Positions 7,626-16,271 of a stretch of DNA of 64,000 nucleotides are shown here, in pieces (position 1 is the stretch's first letter; each line of letters begins with the position of its first letter). The DNA comes from Imperialibacter sp040222815. Its GTDB lineage: Bacteria > Bacteroidota > Bacteroidia > Cytophagales > Cyclobacteriaceae. Under the pieces are notes generated by a model. It ran no database searches. It was not told the DNA's origin and was given only the letters and a program-made list of their open reading frames with translations. The stretch lies in the NCBI RefSeq assembly GCF_040222815.1, contig NZ_JAVKCH010000036.1, forward strand, positions 186,001-250,000, read 5' to 3'. Position numbers and translations under genes: made by a program.

Positions 7626-8294
7626 TTATTCACTGTCATCCAGCATGTCTTTCAAGTCGTCGAGTGCACCAAAAATAACCAGCGTATCTCCTTCTTCCAG
7701 AACAGTCTCCGCAGTGGCTACACCGGAAATTTTACCATCTTCTTTTCCTTCCACTGGCTTAATGGTAGTCAACACTGTTATGTTGTACTTCTTTCTAAAC
7801 TCTGACTCCAGTAGTGTTTTTCCTACATATTTCTCAGGGCACTTCAGTTCAATGATATTGTGCTTGTCCGACAGTTCGAATGAATCAACTACGCCTTTGA
7901 AGTTAAGCCTTTTCGCCAGCCTGATGGCGGAGGTTTGCTCTGGCCGACTGATTTCATGCACGCCCATGGCCTGCATCACCGTAGTGTGTAATTCGCTCAC
8001 CGCTCTGCCGATAATTCGTTTAGCATGGAGTTGCTTCAGCAGGGCTGTGGTCATGATAGAGGCACCTTCGTCTTCACCTATGGCAACAATAACCGCATCC
8101 GCATCTTCCAGAGGAAGGGAGCTTACTGCTTGAATATCGGTAGAGTCGAGGCAAATGGTATGCGTAATGTCATCCTTGTGCAGTTCCACCTTGTCCATTT
8201 TTTTATCCACCCCAATCACTTCATGCCCCATGGCGGTGAGCGTGGTGGACAGGCTGCTGCCAAAATTTCCGAGACCAAAAACGATGTATTTCAT
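7626..8294 (-). CDS. trkA: Trk/Ktr potassium uptake regulatory subunit
   Basis: A 222-residue cytoplasmic regulator of K+ uptake. The N-terminal RCK domain (about 1-125) opens with IVFGLGNFGSSL, the GxGxxG nucleotide-binding loop, with an acidic VDKKMDKV at the end of strand 2. A TrkA_C domain follows at about 135-220 (KYVGKTLLESEFRKKYNI, EGDTLVIFG). The single RCK_N/RCK_C arrangement is that of KtrA rather than the duplicated enterobacterial TrkA. It lies 6 bases downstream of the membrane subunit, so the two are almost certainly co-transcribed and form one transporter gated by ATP/ADP or NAD binding. Confidence 0.93.
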   Translation of the reverse strand: MKYIVFGLGNFGSSLSTTLTAMGHEVIGVDKKMDKVELHKDDITHTICLDSTDIQAVSSLPLEDADAVIVAIGEDEGASIMTTALLKQLHAKRIIGRAVSELHTTVMQAMGVHEISRPEQTSAIRLAKRLNFKGVVDSFELSDKHNIIELKCPEKYVGKTLLESEFRKKYNITVLTTIKPVEGKEDGKISGVATAETVLEEGDTLVIFGALDDLKDMLDDSE

Positions 8295-8300
8295 ACAAAC

Positions 8301-10061
8301 TTAATTTATAAACAATTCCTCGTTTGGATAACGATACCTCAATGTTTGCACTCTTCGTAGCATGCCTACAAGCAAGGTAAGCGCACCCACCCGACCAATA
8401 AACATAATAAGAATAATCACCAGTCGGCTTCCTGTACTAAGACTCGATGTAATTCCCATGCTTAGCCCCACGGTGCTATAGGCAGAAAAACATTCGAAAG
8501 CTACCTGAATAAAGGGTAAGTGAGGATCAAACATCGTAATCATAAATGTGGCCAGTCCGATAAATATCAGCGAAAGAGAAATAATGGCGAACGCTCTCCT
8601 GATCGACTTGTTGGAGATTTCTCTTTTGCCAAACTCAACCCTGTCTTTGCTGCGGGCCAGGCTTAGAAAGTTAAGGGTGGCCAGGAAGATCGTGGTAGTT
8701 TTTATGCCACCACCGGTGGAACCGGGCGAGGCGCCAATCCACATGAGCAACAATATGATCATGATGGTATGAAGCTTCAATGCCGCATTGTCGACAGTGT
8801 TGAAACCAGCAGTTCGGGGCGTAACTGCACCGAAAAAGGCGGTCACCCATTTGCCAAATTCGTTGTGCTCGGCCAGCGTATTGTCGTATTCGAAGAAGTA
8901 GAAAAGCAAAGTGCCGGGGACTATGAGAAGTGCCGTTGTAATAAGTACGATCCGTGTGTGCAGGTTGATCCTGATGGGTAGCCGATAGACAATCCGCCGT
9001 TTTACCAGCCGGGCCACTATTGTGCGGGCTGACTCCCTAACATAGTTCACAAAATTGAAGACGATGGGAAAGCCCAACCCTCCGAAAATGAAGAGAAAGG
9101 CGATGACTAAATGGAGAGAGTAGTTGAAGCGATAGTTTAGATCGTACAGGCTATTACCAAGCGTAGAGAAGCCTGCGTTGCAGAAGGCCGATATGGAATG
9201 GAATCCGGCGAAGAGTACCCTGTCGACAAAACCTGGCAGCACTGCCTTGTTGAGTTGCGTGAATATGGCAATACCTCCTGCCAACTCAACCAGAAGGGTA
9301 AAAGCGACAATTGTTTTCACTATGCCACTTACCTCCGCCAGCCGGTTAGTATTTGTTACATCTTTTAGAAATAGCTGGTTCTGGATGCTAAACCCACCTT
9401 TAAAAAAAAGGCCAAAAAAGCTGGTGAAGGTAAGAATGCCAATGCCACCCACCTGAATGAGGCCAAGTATCACAACCTGACCGAACGTAGTGAAATAAGA
9501 ACCAGTGTCAACTACTATGAGGCCTGTAACGCATACGGCGCTTGTTGATGTAAAAAGGGCGTCTACAAAGCCAATACCCTCATAAGTGGCATTAGGCAGC
9601 ATCAGTAGTCCGCAGCCCAGCAACACAATGAGCGCAAAGCTGAAGATAAAGAGATTGGCTGGATTCTTCGAAAGCTTGTAGAGGGATGTTGTGCGCCTTG
9701 AAAACTCTATTACAAAAATGAAAAAGCAGCCCCAGTAGCCAGTGAACTTATGGGTGAAAAAGCTCAACTGAGGATACAAGTGCGGGTTGATTGAAAACAC
9801 TACATAGGCCAGCATGTAGATAGCCAGCAGTGCCTCTACCAGTCTTGACCGGAGTCGACTGGAATCGAGCATCCATGCGATAGTGCTTGCAACTGTAATC
9901 AGCACAAACAAGATGCCAGCAAGAACGGGAAGCAAGGTATGAAGGTAGACTTCAAGGACGCCGCTGTAGGGGAAGCCAAAGTCAATAATCAGTAGAAGCA
10001 AGCCAACACTGCTTACTCCCAGCGAAGACCAGTTAATAATATTGAGTGCTTTCCGTTTCAA
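8301..10061 (-). CDS. trkH: Trk/Ktr potassium uptake membrane subunit
   Basis: A 586-residue polytopic membrane protein of the TrkH/KtrB family, the K+ (or Na+-coupled) translocating subunit. Four selectivity-loop regions can be seen: TSTSAVCVTGL, FHSISAFCNAGFSTLG, PRTAGFNTVD and CFSAYSTVGLSMG. About 100 residues precede the canonical domain and hold three or four extra membrane segments, a layout common in Bacteroidota versions. The C-terminus RYRYPNEELFIN is cytoplasmic. It is the first gene of the trkH-trkA pair. KtrB would be an equally valid name. Confidence 0.92.
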   Translation of the reverse strand: MKRKALNIINWSSLGVSSVGLLLLIIDFGFPYSGVLEVYLHTLLPVLAGILFVLITVASTIAWMLDSSRLRSRLVEALLAIYMLAYVVFSINPHLYPQLSFFTHKFTGYWGCFFIFVIEFSRRTTSLYKLSKNPANLFIFSFALIVLLGCGLLMLPNATYEGIGFVDALFTSTSAVCVTGLIVVDTGSYFTTFGQVVILGLIQVGGIGILTFTSFFGLFFKGGFSIQNQLFLKDVTNTNRLAEVSGIVKTIVAFTLLVELAGGIAIFTQLNKAVLPGFVDRVLFAGFHSISAFCNAGFSTLGNSLYDLNYRFNYSLHLVIAFLFIFGGLGFPIVFNFVNYVRESARTIVARLVKRRIVYRLPIRINLHTRIVLITTALLIVPGTLLFYFFEYDNTLAEHNEFGKWVTAFFGAVTPRTAGFNTVDNAALKLHTIMIILLLMWIGASPGSTGGGIKTTTIFLATLNFLSLARSKDRVEFGKREISNKSIRRAFAIISLSLIFIGLATFMITMFDPHLPFIQVAFECFSAYSTVGLSMGITSSLSTGSRLVIILIMFIGRVGALTLLVGMLRRVQTLRYRYPNEELFIN

Positions 10062-10177
10062 ATGATCTGGGCCACTGTCTTTTTACCGACGCTACCTTGG
10101 GGGAAAGCTAGCTATCGTTGGCCTTATTGCATAACGTATTGCTATTAAAATTCCCCTTTTTAAATGAAAATTGGTTA

Positions 10178-10612
10178 CTATTTCGTCAGCCGCCACGAGG
10201 GGTCTCTTTTCAGTTCCTTGATTTTGTCCGTTTTTCTGAACCTCAGCGCCGACCAGTCGTCGTCCACCGCTACCATGCGCACACCTTCGAAGCCCAGCTT
10301 TCCAAGAGGTGCCCATCCGTGGTCACGGTGGATTTCCGCTTTATACTTTTTAGAAGTCTTCTTAGGGTATACAAACCAAAACGGAGCGTCGTCCGTCAGC
10401 TTTGGATTTATCTCGTGGCTGAGCTTAGCAATTGCTTGTTCTGTTTGCACAAACACCAGCACAAAGTCAAAGTGGTCGGCTGAATGGATTTTAGTATAAA
10501 CAGTGCCGAGCTTCTCAAAGTCCCTGATATGAGGAGCAAACTCATCCGGAGACTCAAATATGCCTATCGCCTGCTGAGCTTTGTAGTTAAGTTTTTTGAT
10601 AAGATCTGTCAT
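10178..10612 (-). CDS. Small conserved hypothetical protein
   Basis: About 144 residues starting at the ATG at 10612 (MTDLIKKLNYKAQQAIGIF). An in-frame ATG 48 bases upstream adds an untypical stretch and is less likely. The body is a compact alpha/beta protein with DHFDFVLVFVQTEQAIAKL, PFWFVYPKKTSKKYKAEI and a C-terminal WSALRFRKT. The pattern resembles small DUF3052-like cytosolic proteins widespread in Bacteroidota, whose function is not known. No catalytic motif is evident. The DinB gene lies 64 bases upstream on the same strand. Confidence 0.72.
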   Translation of the reverse strand: MTDLIKKLNYKAQQAIGIFESPDEFAPHIRDFEKLGTVYTKIHSADHFDFVLVFVQTEQAIAKLSHEINPKLTDDAPFWFVYPKKTSKKYKAEIHRDHGWAPLGKLGFEGVRMVAVDDDWSALRFRKTDKIKELKRDPSWRLTK

Positions 10613-10676
10613 GGTTTGGTTTTTTACCTGAAAACGATGAGTCAAATGAGCGAAAATCATGCAAGGCCAAAAGACA

Positions 10677-11255
10677 TTATCTGACAGGAAAAAGGGGCTG
10701 CTGGGTAACCCGTTTGGCTTGATTTACGTGCCTCTCCGCATGGCCCACCACAATTTGTAGCGTGTCGTACAGCGAGTAGGTCACCAGCCTTGACACTGGC
10801 GACGTAATAATGACGGTAGTATGATCTACATGATCCATCGCTATCATTTTTCTAGTCAACAGCTTGAGGCTATCAGTAAAGTCTTTCACAATGTGCTGGC
10901 TAAGCCTGCCTGCGGTTGGCCGGAATATCGCCGGTGACTTCGATTTACGCTTCACCTCCGGCCCCAGGTATTCCACCAGTTGCCCGCCCCAGAAGCTGTG
11001 CCAAAAAGCAGGCATTTTCTGCCAAAAAGTGGGCTCGTACCTGCCATCGGCAATTTTGTCAAACTGTGGATAGTATTGTTTGTTCGTCATCATGATATGA
11101 TCCAGGCATTCTCTGATGCTCCACTGTCCTTTTGTTGGCTTCCAGCCTAACTGCTGCGCCGACAGGTCTCCGAATACATTGTTGACCTCGGCAATCAACT
11201 CCTCCATCTTATCAAGATGCGATTGAATATTGACATTGTGGAAGCTCTGACTCAT
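10677..11255 (-). CDS. DinB-family metal-dependent hydrolase/transferase-like protein
   Basis: A 192-residue four-helix-bundle protein of the DinB/YfiT superfamily. Typical features are the N-terminal helix with MEELIAEVNNVFGDLSAQQLGWKP, the conserved WSIRECLDHIMMTNKQYY and the C-terminal VVGHAERHVNQ. The His of CLDHI and the two His of GHAERH are the usual metal ligands. Relatives are thiol transferases (bacillithiol or mycothiol S-transferases) or of unknown function. DNA damage induction is historical for B. subtilis DinB and cannot be assumed here. The gene diverges from the ABC permease. Confidence 0.85.
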   Translation of the reverse strand: MSQSFHNVNIQSHLDKMEELIAEVNNVFGDLSAQQLGWKPTKGQWSIRECLDHIMMTNKQYYPQFDKIADGRYEPTFWQKMPAFWHSFWGGQLVEYLGPEVKRKSKSPAIFRPTAGRLSQHIVKDFTDSLKLLTRKMIAMDHVDHTTVIITSPVSRLVTYSLYDTLQIVVGHAERHVNQAKRVTQQPLFPVR

Positions 11256-11445
11256 GACGATTCATTTGAAAACCAATTTACGGCTTAATTGTCACATTGT
11301 ACACCCTGCGGTCGTTGCTGTTCGCTGGCGGACGCTATGGTGTTGTCAGCTCCTTACAAAGGGCCTTTTAAGCTATATTTGGGCAGGATTTATTTGGTAA
11401 GCTATTTGCCAACACATGTGCCACAGGGCAACTAAACTCACCGAT

Positions 11446-13851
11446 ATGTTCAAAAGCTACCTTACCATCGCCTTTCGAAGTTTCTGGAAAAATAAATTTT
11501 ATTCACTGCTCAACATCTTTGGCCTTGCCTCCGGCGTGGCGAGTTGTTTGCTCATTTTCCTTTTTGTGTCTCATGAGCTTGGCTACGATCAGTTCTTCAA
11601 GGAGAAGGAACGCATATTTAGAGTGGTGACTTCCGCAGTCATGGGTGAAGAAAAGGGACGAATTGCCGTTTCTGGCAGTATCCTGGGCCCAATTGCTAAA
11701 CGAGAGGTGCCTGGCGTGGAGCTGTTCTGCCGTTATGCTGATGTGGGCATTTTTAAGCCAACCATTGTAAAAGAAGGGGAAAGGGTATTTATGGAGAAGA
11801 CATTTTCTTATGCCGACTCCTCATTCTTTAAAGTGTTTTCGTTTGACCTGATAGAAGGAGATGTAGAGACGGCTTTGAAGGATCCGAGTTCGGTAGTGAT
11901 CACATCCTCCATGGCCAGGAAGTATTTTCCGGGCGGCAGCCCTATGGGGAAGACGTTGAGAATCAACAATAATACTGACAAGAAGGTAACTGGTGTGGTG
12001 GCAGATCCGCCTGCCAATAGCCACCTGCAGTTCAACTTCATCTGCGCTTTTCATAGCATGGAGGATGGTGAGCAGTGGTTTCCCATGAACTACATCACCT
12101 ATTTGAGGCTGGCGGAGGGAGTAGATGCAGGCGAAGTGGGAACGAAAATAAACGCTATTGTTGAAAAAGAACTTGGAGAGCAACTGGAGGGCTCCGGCAT
12201 GTCCGTGTCATTTGAAATGCAGCCGGTAACCGACATATACATGGACAGTAGTTTACAGGCGGACATTGGTCAGAGAGGAAACATGTCCAACACGCTGGCG
12301 TTTGCGCTGATTGGCGTTTTCATTTTGCTGGTGGCCTGCGTGAATTATATCAACCTGACGACGGCCCGCTCCGAAAAAAGAGCCCGTGAGGTAGGCATCA
12401 GAAAGGTAATGGGTGCGGTAAGAACGCACATTATTCTACAGTTTTACGGGGAAACCCTTATCATCACTTTCCTGGCAGTGCTTTTAGCCGTAGGCACCAC
12501 TGAGTTCACGCTACCCGCTTTCAACGAGCTCATTGGACAGAAAATATCGATCAGCTATTTTGACAACCCCGGCTGGATAGCGCTGCTGGCAGCCGTTGTG
12601 TTTGCCATTACCCTGATCGCTGGCAGCTACCCGGCGCTGTATTTGTCGCAGTTCATTCCAGTGAAGGTGCTCAAGGGTACTTTCAACCCGGGCAAGGCTG
12701 GCGACATGTTTCGCAAAGCGCTGGTCATTTTCCAGTTCAGTATTTCTATTTTTCTGATTTTGGGCACTTTGGTCATCTACCAGCAGCTCAATTTCACCAA
12801 CAGCAAAGACCTGGGCTACAATTCAGAACAGGTGATTGTTGTGCCCTTTGCCGATAGAAAGATGTTCAACAAGTTTGAGGCCTTCAGCAGCGAGCTAAAG
12901 CAGAATAGCGCCATTGGCGATGTGAGCAGAGGCTCGGCCATGATGGGCAATATTCTCGCCACCTGGTCGTCGTACAAAGACGGCATGGATCCCAACAAGG
13001 GCATTCGTACCCTTGGGTTTACCACCGACGATCAAATGGCAAATACCCTCGGTATCGAGCTGCTGGCAGGAGAGGGTTTCAATGCTACCTCCATGCAGCT
13101 AAACGATAGCACCGACGAACCGCTCAATAGCCATGTGGTGGTGAACGAGGCGTTGGTGCGCATGCTGGGCTGGAGAACTGAGGAGGCCGTTGGACAAACA
13201 CTCCATTATGGAGACGAAGCAAGCGGAAAGATAGTAGGGGTGATGAAAGATTTTCATTTCAACTCACTAAGGAGTCAAATTGATCCTCTTTTCTTTTTCG
13301 TCAGCCCGTGGCAGGACAGGTATGTGTACGTGAAAGTCAATAACATCAACGACCCCGCCGGGGTGGACCATGTGCGTGAAGTTTGGATGAACATCTTTGC
13401 CGATGCACCCTTTGAGTACAGCCTGCTTGATACTGAGCTGCAGCGGCTTTATGACAGCGAGCAACGACAGGCAAGTGTTTTGGTGCTGTTCACCCTGCTC
13501 TCGGTCGTGATCGGTGTGTTGGGGCTGTTTGGATTGACCAACTACATGATTGAAAAAAGAACCAAGGAAATAGGCATTAGAAAAACACTTGGTGCCAATG
13601 TAATCGGCCTGGTGAGGCTGCTGTCGTGGGACTTCCTCAAGCTGGTGCTGATTGCCAACCTGATCGCCTGGCCCTTTGCCTGGTACTTCATGAACGGCTG
13701 GCTGGAAAATTTTGCCTATCACATCAGCATGAGCTGGGTATATTTTGCCGTCACCGGCGTTGCCGTAGTTGTTGTCGCCTTCCTCACCGTGGCCTGGCAC
13801 AGCATCAACACCGCCAGAATGAATCCTGTGAAATCGCTGAGGTATGAATGA
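11446..13851 (+). CDS. ABC transporter permease (FtsX/MacB type)
   Basis: About 801 residues from the ATG at 11446 (MFKSYLTIAFRSFWKNKFYS), the typical start of Bacteroidota FtsX-like permeases. It has two tandem modules. Each has a membrane helix, a MacB-type periplasmic domain and three further helices. The coupling motif EVGIRKVMGAVRTHI closes the first module's cytoplasmic loop and EIGIRKTLGANVIGL that of the second. Such proteins work with a separate ATPase and move lipids, lipoproteins or peptides or act in signalling; they do not usually form channels. No ATPase gene is next to it, so it must pair with one encoded elsewhere. Confidence 0.9.
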   Translation: MFKSYLTIAFRSFWKNKFYSLLNIFGLASGVASCLLIFLFVSHELGYDQFFKEKERIFRVVTSAVMGEEKGRIAVSGSILGPIAKREVPGVELFCRYADVGIFKPTIVKEGERVFMEKTFSYADSSFFKVFSFDLIEGDVETALKDPSSVVITSSMARKYFPGGSPMGKTLRINNNTDKKVTGVVADPPANSHLQFNFICAFHSMEDGEQWFPMNYITYLRLAEGVDAGEVGTKINAIVEKELGEQLEGSGMSVSFEMQPVTDIYMDSSLQADIGQRGNMSNTLAFALIGVFILLVACVNYINLTTARSEKRAREVGIRKVMGAVRTHIILQFYGETLIITFLAVLLAVGTTEFTLPAFNELIGQKISISYFDNPGWIALLAAVVFAITLIAGSYPALYLSQFIPVKVLKGTFNPGKAGDMFRKALVIFQFSISIFLILGTLVIYQQLNFTNSKDLGYNSEQVIVVPFADRKMFNKFEAFSSELKQNSAIGDVSRGSAMMGNILATWSSYKDGMDPNKGIRTLGFTTDDQMANTLGIELLAGEGFNATSMQLNDSTDEPLNSHVVVNEALVRMLGWRTEEAVGQTLHYGDEASGKIVGVMKDFHFNSLRSQIDPLFFFVSPWQDRYVYVKVNNINDPAGVDHVREVWMNIFADAPFEYSLLDTELQRLYDSEQRQASVLVLFTLLSVVIGVLGLFGLTNYMIEKRTKEIGIRKTLGANVIGLVRLLSWDFLKLVLIANLIAWPFAWYFMNGWLENFAYHISMSWVYFAVTGVAVVVVAFLTVAWHSINTARMNPVKSLRYE

Positions 13852-13869
13852 GGTAGGGGACGGAAGAGT

Positions 13870-13919
13870 AGGCGTCGGTACGGCCAACGAGCCTGTGCGG
13901 TAGAACCGTCAGCCGCCGG
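13870..13919 (+). repeat. 50-bp direct repeat, left copy
   Basis: It begins AGGCGTCGGTACGGCCA and ends CCGTCAGCCGCCGG. It matches 14223-14273 with a few substitutions and one single-base indel. The two copies bracket about 300 bases holding a MITE and dispersed-repeat sequence. Confidence 0.85.
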
Positions 13920-13986
13920 TTGGTGCGTCGGGCTACACCCAACGCATAGATATTTCACTCCGTCCGGGCCCCTTCAGGGGTGCCCG

Positions 13987-14116
13987 CAATGCTATTAAGT
14001 TAAGAGCATTTTACCCTTAATCCCTAAAGGGCTCTGCTAATGACAATTCACTCGCCCTTCAGGGTCAGGGGTAAAAATAGAATTGGTACAAGGAACCTCT
14101 TAACTTAATAGCATTG
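13987..14116. mobile_element. 130-bp MITE with 20-bp perfect TIRs and 10-bp TSD
   Basis: The element has perfect 20-base terminal inverted repeats: 13987-14006 (CAATGCTATTAAGTTAAGAG) and its complement at 14097-14116. It is flanked immediately by identical 10-base target-site duplications GGGGTGCCCG at 13977-13986 and 14117-14126. There is no open frame inside, so it is non-autonomous. A 10-bp duplication fits IS4/IS231-like transposases among others; the parent element is not in the window. Confidence 0.85.
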
Positions 14117-14126
14117 GGGGTGCCCG

Positions 14127-14180
14127 GCCCAGGGCTCGAAACTCCGCAAGCCCTGAAAGGGCGTAATACCCAAAGGATGT
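14127..14180 (+). repeat. Dispersed CCCTGAAAGGGC-type intergenic repeat
   Basis: GCCCAGGGCTCGAA, then GCCCTGAAAGGGCGTAATACCC: self-complementary GCCC...GGGC blocks like those of short palindromic repeats scattered through Bacteroidota intergenic DNA. The MITE is inserted in its left part, since GGGCCCCTTCAGGGGTGCCCG at 13966-13986 continues at 14127. Confidence 0.5.
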
Positions 14181-14222
14181 TGGTGAAGCCACATCCTACA
14201 GGAAAGTGCCCCCAGATTGGCC

Positions 14223-14273
14223 AGGCGTCGGTACGGCCAGCAGGCTTGGTGCGGTGGAGCCGTCAGCCGCCGG
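14223..14273 (+). repeat. 50-bp direct repeat, right copy, overlapping a gene end
   Basis: The second copy of the 13870-13919 repeat. It overlaps the last codons of the minus-strand VOC gene, so the C-terminal Ser-Gly-Gly and stop codon of that protein are encoded by repeat sequence. Confidence 0.85.
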
Positions 14274-14667
14274 AGGAGTCTGGCTCAATCAAATCCCACA
14301 AATTACCATACAAGTCAGCAAAAACAGCCACGGTGCCATAGTCCTCTTTCGAAGGCTCTCGAACAATTTTGATGCCCTGATCAAGAAGGTTTTGATAGTC
14401 TCTTTGGAAGTTATCTGTGTGAAGAAATAAGAACACCCTACCGCCGGTTTGGTTACCCACCCTGGTTTGTTGTTCGTCGCTGGCGGCCTTTGCCAGCAAC
14501 AGCAGGCAACCATCGGTTCCGCCTGGCGGTGCCACCAGCACCCACCTTTTGGTATCGCTCAGGCGGGTGTCTTCCACAAGGGTGAAATAGAGCTTTTTAG
14601 TGTAAAACTCAATAGCTTTGTCGTAATCGGTCACCACCAGGGCGATGTGTTTCAGCAGCTGTGCCAT
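14263..14667 (-). CDS. VOC (glyoxalase/bleomycin-resistance fold) family protein
   Basis: About 134 residues from the ATG at 14667 (MAQLLKHIALVVTDYDKAIEFYTKKL), 4 bases after the stop of the upstream SMP-30-like gene; an ATG 27 bases earlier would overlap that gene. Two beta-alpha-beta-beta-beta modules are recognisable: HIALVVTDYDKAIEFYT and VFLFLHTDNFQRDYQNLL. They end with VAVFADLYGNLWDLIEP, whose Glu is a standard metal ligand together with the first His. Members act as glyoxalases, dioxygenases or resistance proteins, so the substrate is unknown. The last residues (SSGG) come from an inserted direct repeat, which may have replaced the original C-terminus. Confidence 0.85.
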   Translation of the reverse strand: MAQLLKHIALVVTDYDKAIEFYTKKLYFTLVEDTRLSDTKRWVLVAPPGGTDGCLLLLAKAASDEQQTRVGNQTGGRVFLFLHTDNFQRDYQNLLDQGIKIVREPSKEDYGTVAVFADLYGNLWDLIEPDSSGG

Positions 14668-14671
14668 CGGC

Positions 14672-15559
14672 TTAATAGCCTTTGCCCGGAACATCGTTCT
14701 GGAACTTCTCCATGCCTTTTCTGTCCTGCAGGGTCACGAAGACAGTTTTGCCATCGGCACCACCAAAAACCAGGTTGCTGCACTTTTTGCCCGTAAGCGC
14801 CACTTCCCTTACCAGTTCTCCGGCGGGATTCAGCACGGCGATGACTCCCTTGCCGTATCGGGCGACGTACAGATTGCCCTCTTTATCACATTTCATCCCA
14901 TCGAAGCCAAAATCCTCGAAGGAAGCAAATTCTCTCTTGTTGGAAATATCACCATTGGCATCCACATCAAATGCCCATATTTTCAGCTGCACACTTTCAT
15001 TTACATAAAGCGTCTTTTCATCAGGGCTCAGCGCTATGCCATTGGTGGTGCCCATGGCACTGTCGAGCAAAACAGTGGTGCCGTCGGTGTCAATTCTCCA
15101 GATCTGCCCGGTTTTGTCTCCCCAGTTGGGGTCAGAGGCGTAGAGCCTGCCCTGGCTGTCGATGCAGAGGTCGTTGGGCTGATTGAAAGCGTCGTTGTGA
15201 GCAAAGGTGGAGACCGCTTTGGTGGCCATATCAACGGCCAGCACATTGTGGCCGGTGTAGTCGGCCAGGTACATGGTGCCATCTTTCCCAAACTTGATGC
15301 TGTTGGCGGTGCTGCCTTCAGGGAGTGTCAAAAAGAGCGAGGCGGTACCATCTGCGGCTACCTTCCCGATGGTGCCATCTTCTCCAAAGTTGACAACGTA
15401 CAGGTTGCCTTCGGCATCAAAGGCCGGCCCCTCGATGTTGTTGGTGAAGAGGTTTTCGGCTGTGAAATCCGTGGCTTTGAACAGCTCGGCTGATTTTTTT
15501 TCCGAGCAGGAAAAGAGGATGAAAAACAGGCTGGTGGCGTAAAGAATAGACTTTTTCAT
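14672..15559 (-). CDS. SMP-30/gluconolactonase-like lipoprotein
   Basis: About 295 residues from the ATG at 15559 (MKKSILYATSLFFILFSC). FILFSC is a lipobox, so the protein is lipid-anchored in the envelope. The rest is a six-bladed beta-propeller of the SMP-30/Gluconolactonase/LRE type. Metal-site residues expected for the family are seen: Glu in IEGPAFDAEGNLYV, Asn in FNQPNDLCID and TTNGIALSPDEKTLYV, and Asp in FGFDGMKCDKEGNLYV. Family members hydrolyse sugar lactones or organophosphates. The natural substrate is open. It is probably co-transcribed with the VOC gene 4 bases downstream. Confidence 0.85.
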   Translation of the reverse strand: MKKSILYATSLFFILFSCSEKKSAELFKATDFTAENLFTNNIEGPAFDAEGNLYVVNFGEDGTIGKVAADGTASLFLTLPEGSTANSIKFGKDGTMYLADYTGHNVLAVDMATKAVSTFAHNDAFNQPNDLCIDSQGRLYASDPNWGDKTGQIWRIDTDGTTVLLDSAMGTTNGIALSPDEKTLYVNESVQLKIWAFDVDANGDISNKREFASFEDFGFDGMKCDKEGNLYVARYGKGVIAVLNPAGELVREVALTGKKCSNLVFGGADGKTVFVTLQDRKGMEKFQNDVPGKGY

Positions 15560-15658
15560 GATCTGGCTTTGCCTCAAAGGTAAAAGGAAAGTCGTTCAAA
15601 AATATTTTTTGGAACAATCTTTGGCTTATTGCCAGTATGAACCAAAAAATCTAATGAT

Positions 15659-16213
15659 ATGAAAAAGCTCATTTACTCCGCCTTTGTTGCTCTGCTCTTT
15701 ATCAGTCAATCCTGCGTTGGCCCTGAGGGCCCTCCCGGCCCACAGGGGTTTGATGGCTACGATGGCGTCGACGGAAAAGACGGCGAGGAAGCGTATGTGT
15801 TTGAATTCGTCTTCGACTTTGAATCGCCCGATTATGGTGTCCTTCTTGAGTACCCCGATGGTTTTACTGCGCTTGATTCAGATGTGGTTTTGGTTTACCT
15901 GCTGTGGGATACACTCGATGATGGCACTGAAGTGTGGCGATTGCTGCCACAGTCCATGATCACCGACTTTGGGTTTCTGCAGTACAACTTCGACTTCACC
16001 AAGTTCGACACAAGGGTATTTCTTGATTCCGACTTTAACCTCGACAACCTGGGCTCGCCGTTTCTCGACAACTGGCTGGCAAGGGTAGTGGTAGTGCCCG
16101 GGCAGTTTAGCGGACGAATGGACTACACTGACTATGACGCTGTAAAAGAAACTTTTAACCTGCCAGACAAGGAAATACCCGCTGGCTACGTTATATCCAA
16201 ACGACCGGAATAA
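15659..16213 (+). CDS. Collagen-like-repeat lipoprotein
   Basis: A 184-residue protein with a lipoprotein signal ending FISQSC (Cys19). The mature protein starts with seven Gly-X-Y triplets (about residues 21-41: GPEGPPGPQGFDG... GKDG), a short collagen-like stalk. An acidic beta-rich domain follows (FEFVFDFESPDYGVLLEYPDG, YNFDFTKFDTRVFLDSDFNLD). This architecture is common among Bacteroidota surface lipoproteins of unknown function; the triplet stalk probably trimerises. A strong terminator follows the stop. Confidence 0.8.
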   Translation: MKKLIYSAFVALLFISQSCVGPEGPPGPQGFDGYDGVDGKDGEEAYVFEFVFDFESPDYGVLLEYPDGFTALDSDVVLVYLLWDTLDDGTEVWRLLPQSMITDFGFLQYNFDFTKFDTRVFLDSDFNLDNLGSPFLDNWLARVVVVPGQFSGRMDYTDYDAVKETFNLPDKEIPAGYVISKRPE

Positions 16214-16248
16214 GCAGGTGTATGGATAATATGTTCCGGTATTAAAAG

Positions 16249-16271
16249 ACCCGGCCTTTGGCCGGGTTTTT
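16249..16271 (+). terminator. Rho-independent terminator
   Basis: A perfect 8-bp stem ACCCGGCC/GGCCGGGT with a TTT loop and a following TTTT, 35 bases after the stop of the collagen-like lipoprotein gene. Confidence 0.9.

Noticed and set aside
7582..8133. 183-codon plus-strand frame opposite trkA
   Set aside because: Antisense to a fully recognised TrkA gene; Ser/Thr-rich composition typical of a shadow frame.
13267..13887. 206-codon minus-strand frame under the permease gene
   Set aside because: Antisense shadow rich in His/Gln/Pro; the plus strand encodes an intact FtsX/MacB module.
14645..15493. 282-codon plus-strand frame opposite the SMP-30-like gene
   Set aside because: Antisense to a recognised lipoprotein propeller with lipobox and metal residues; the opposite frame shows no domain.
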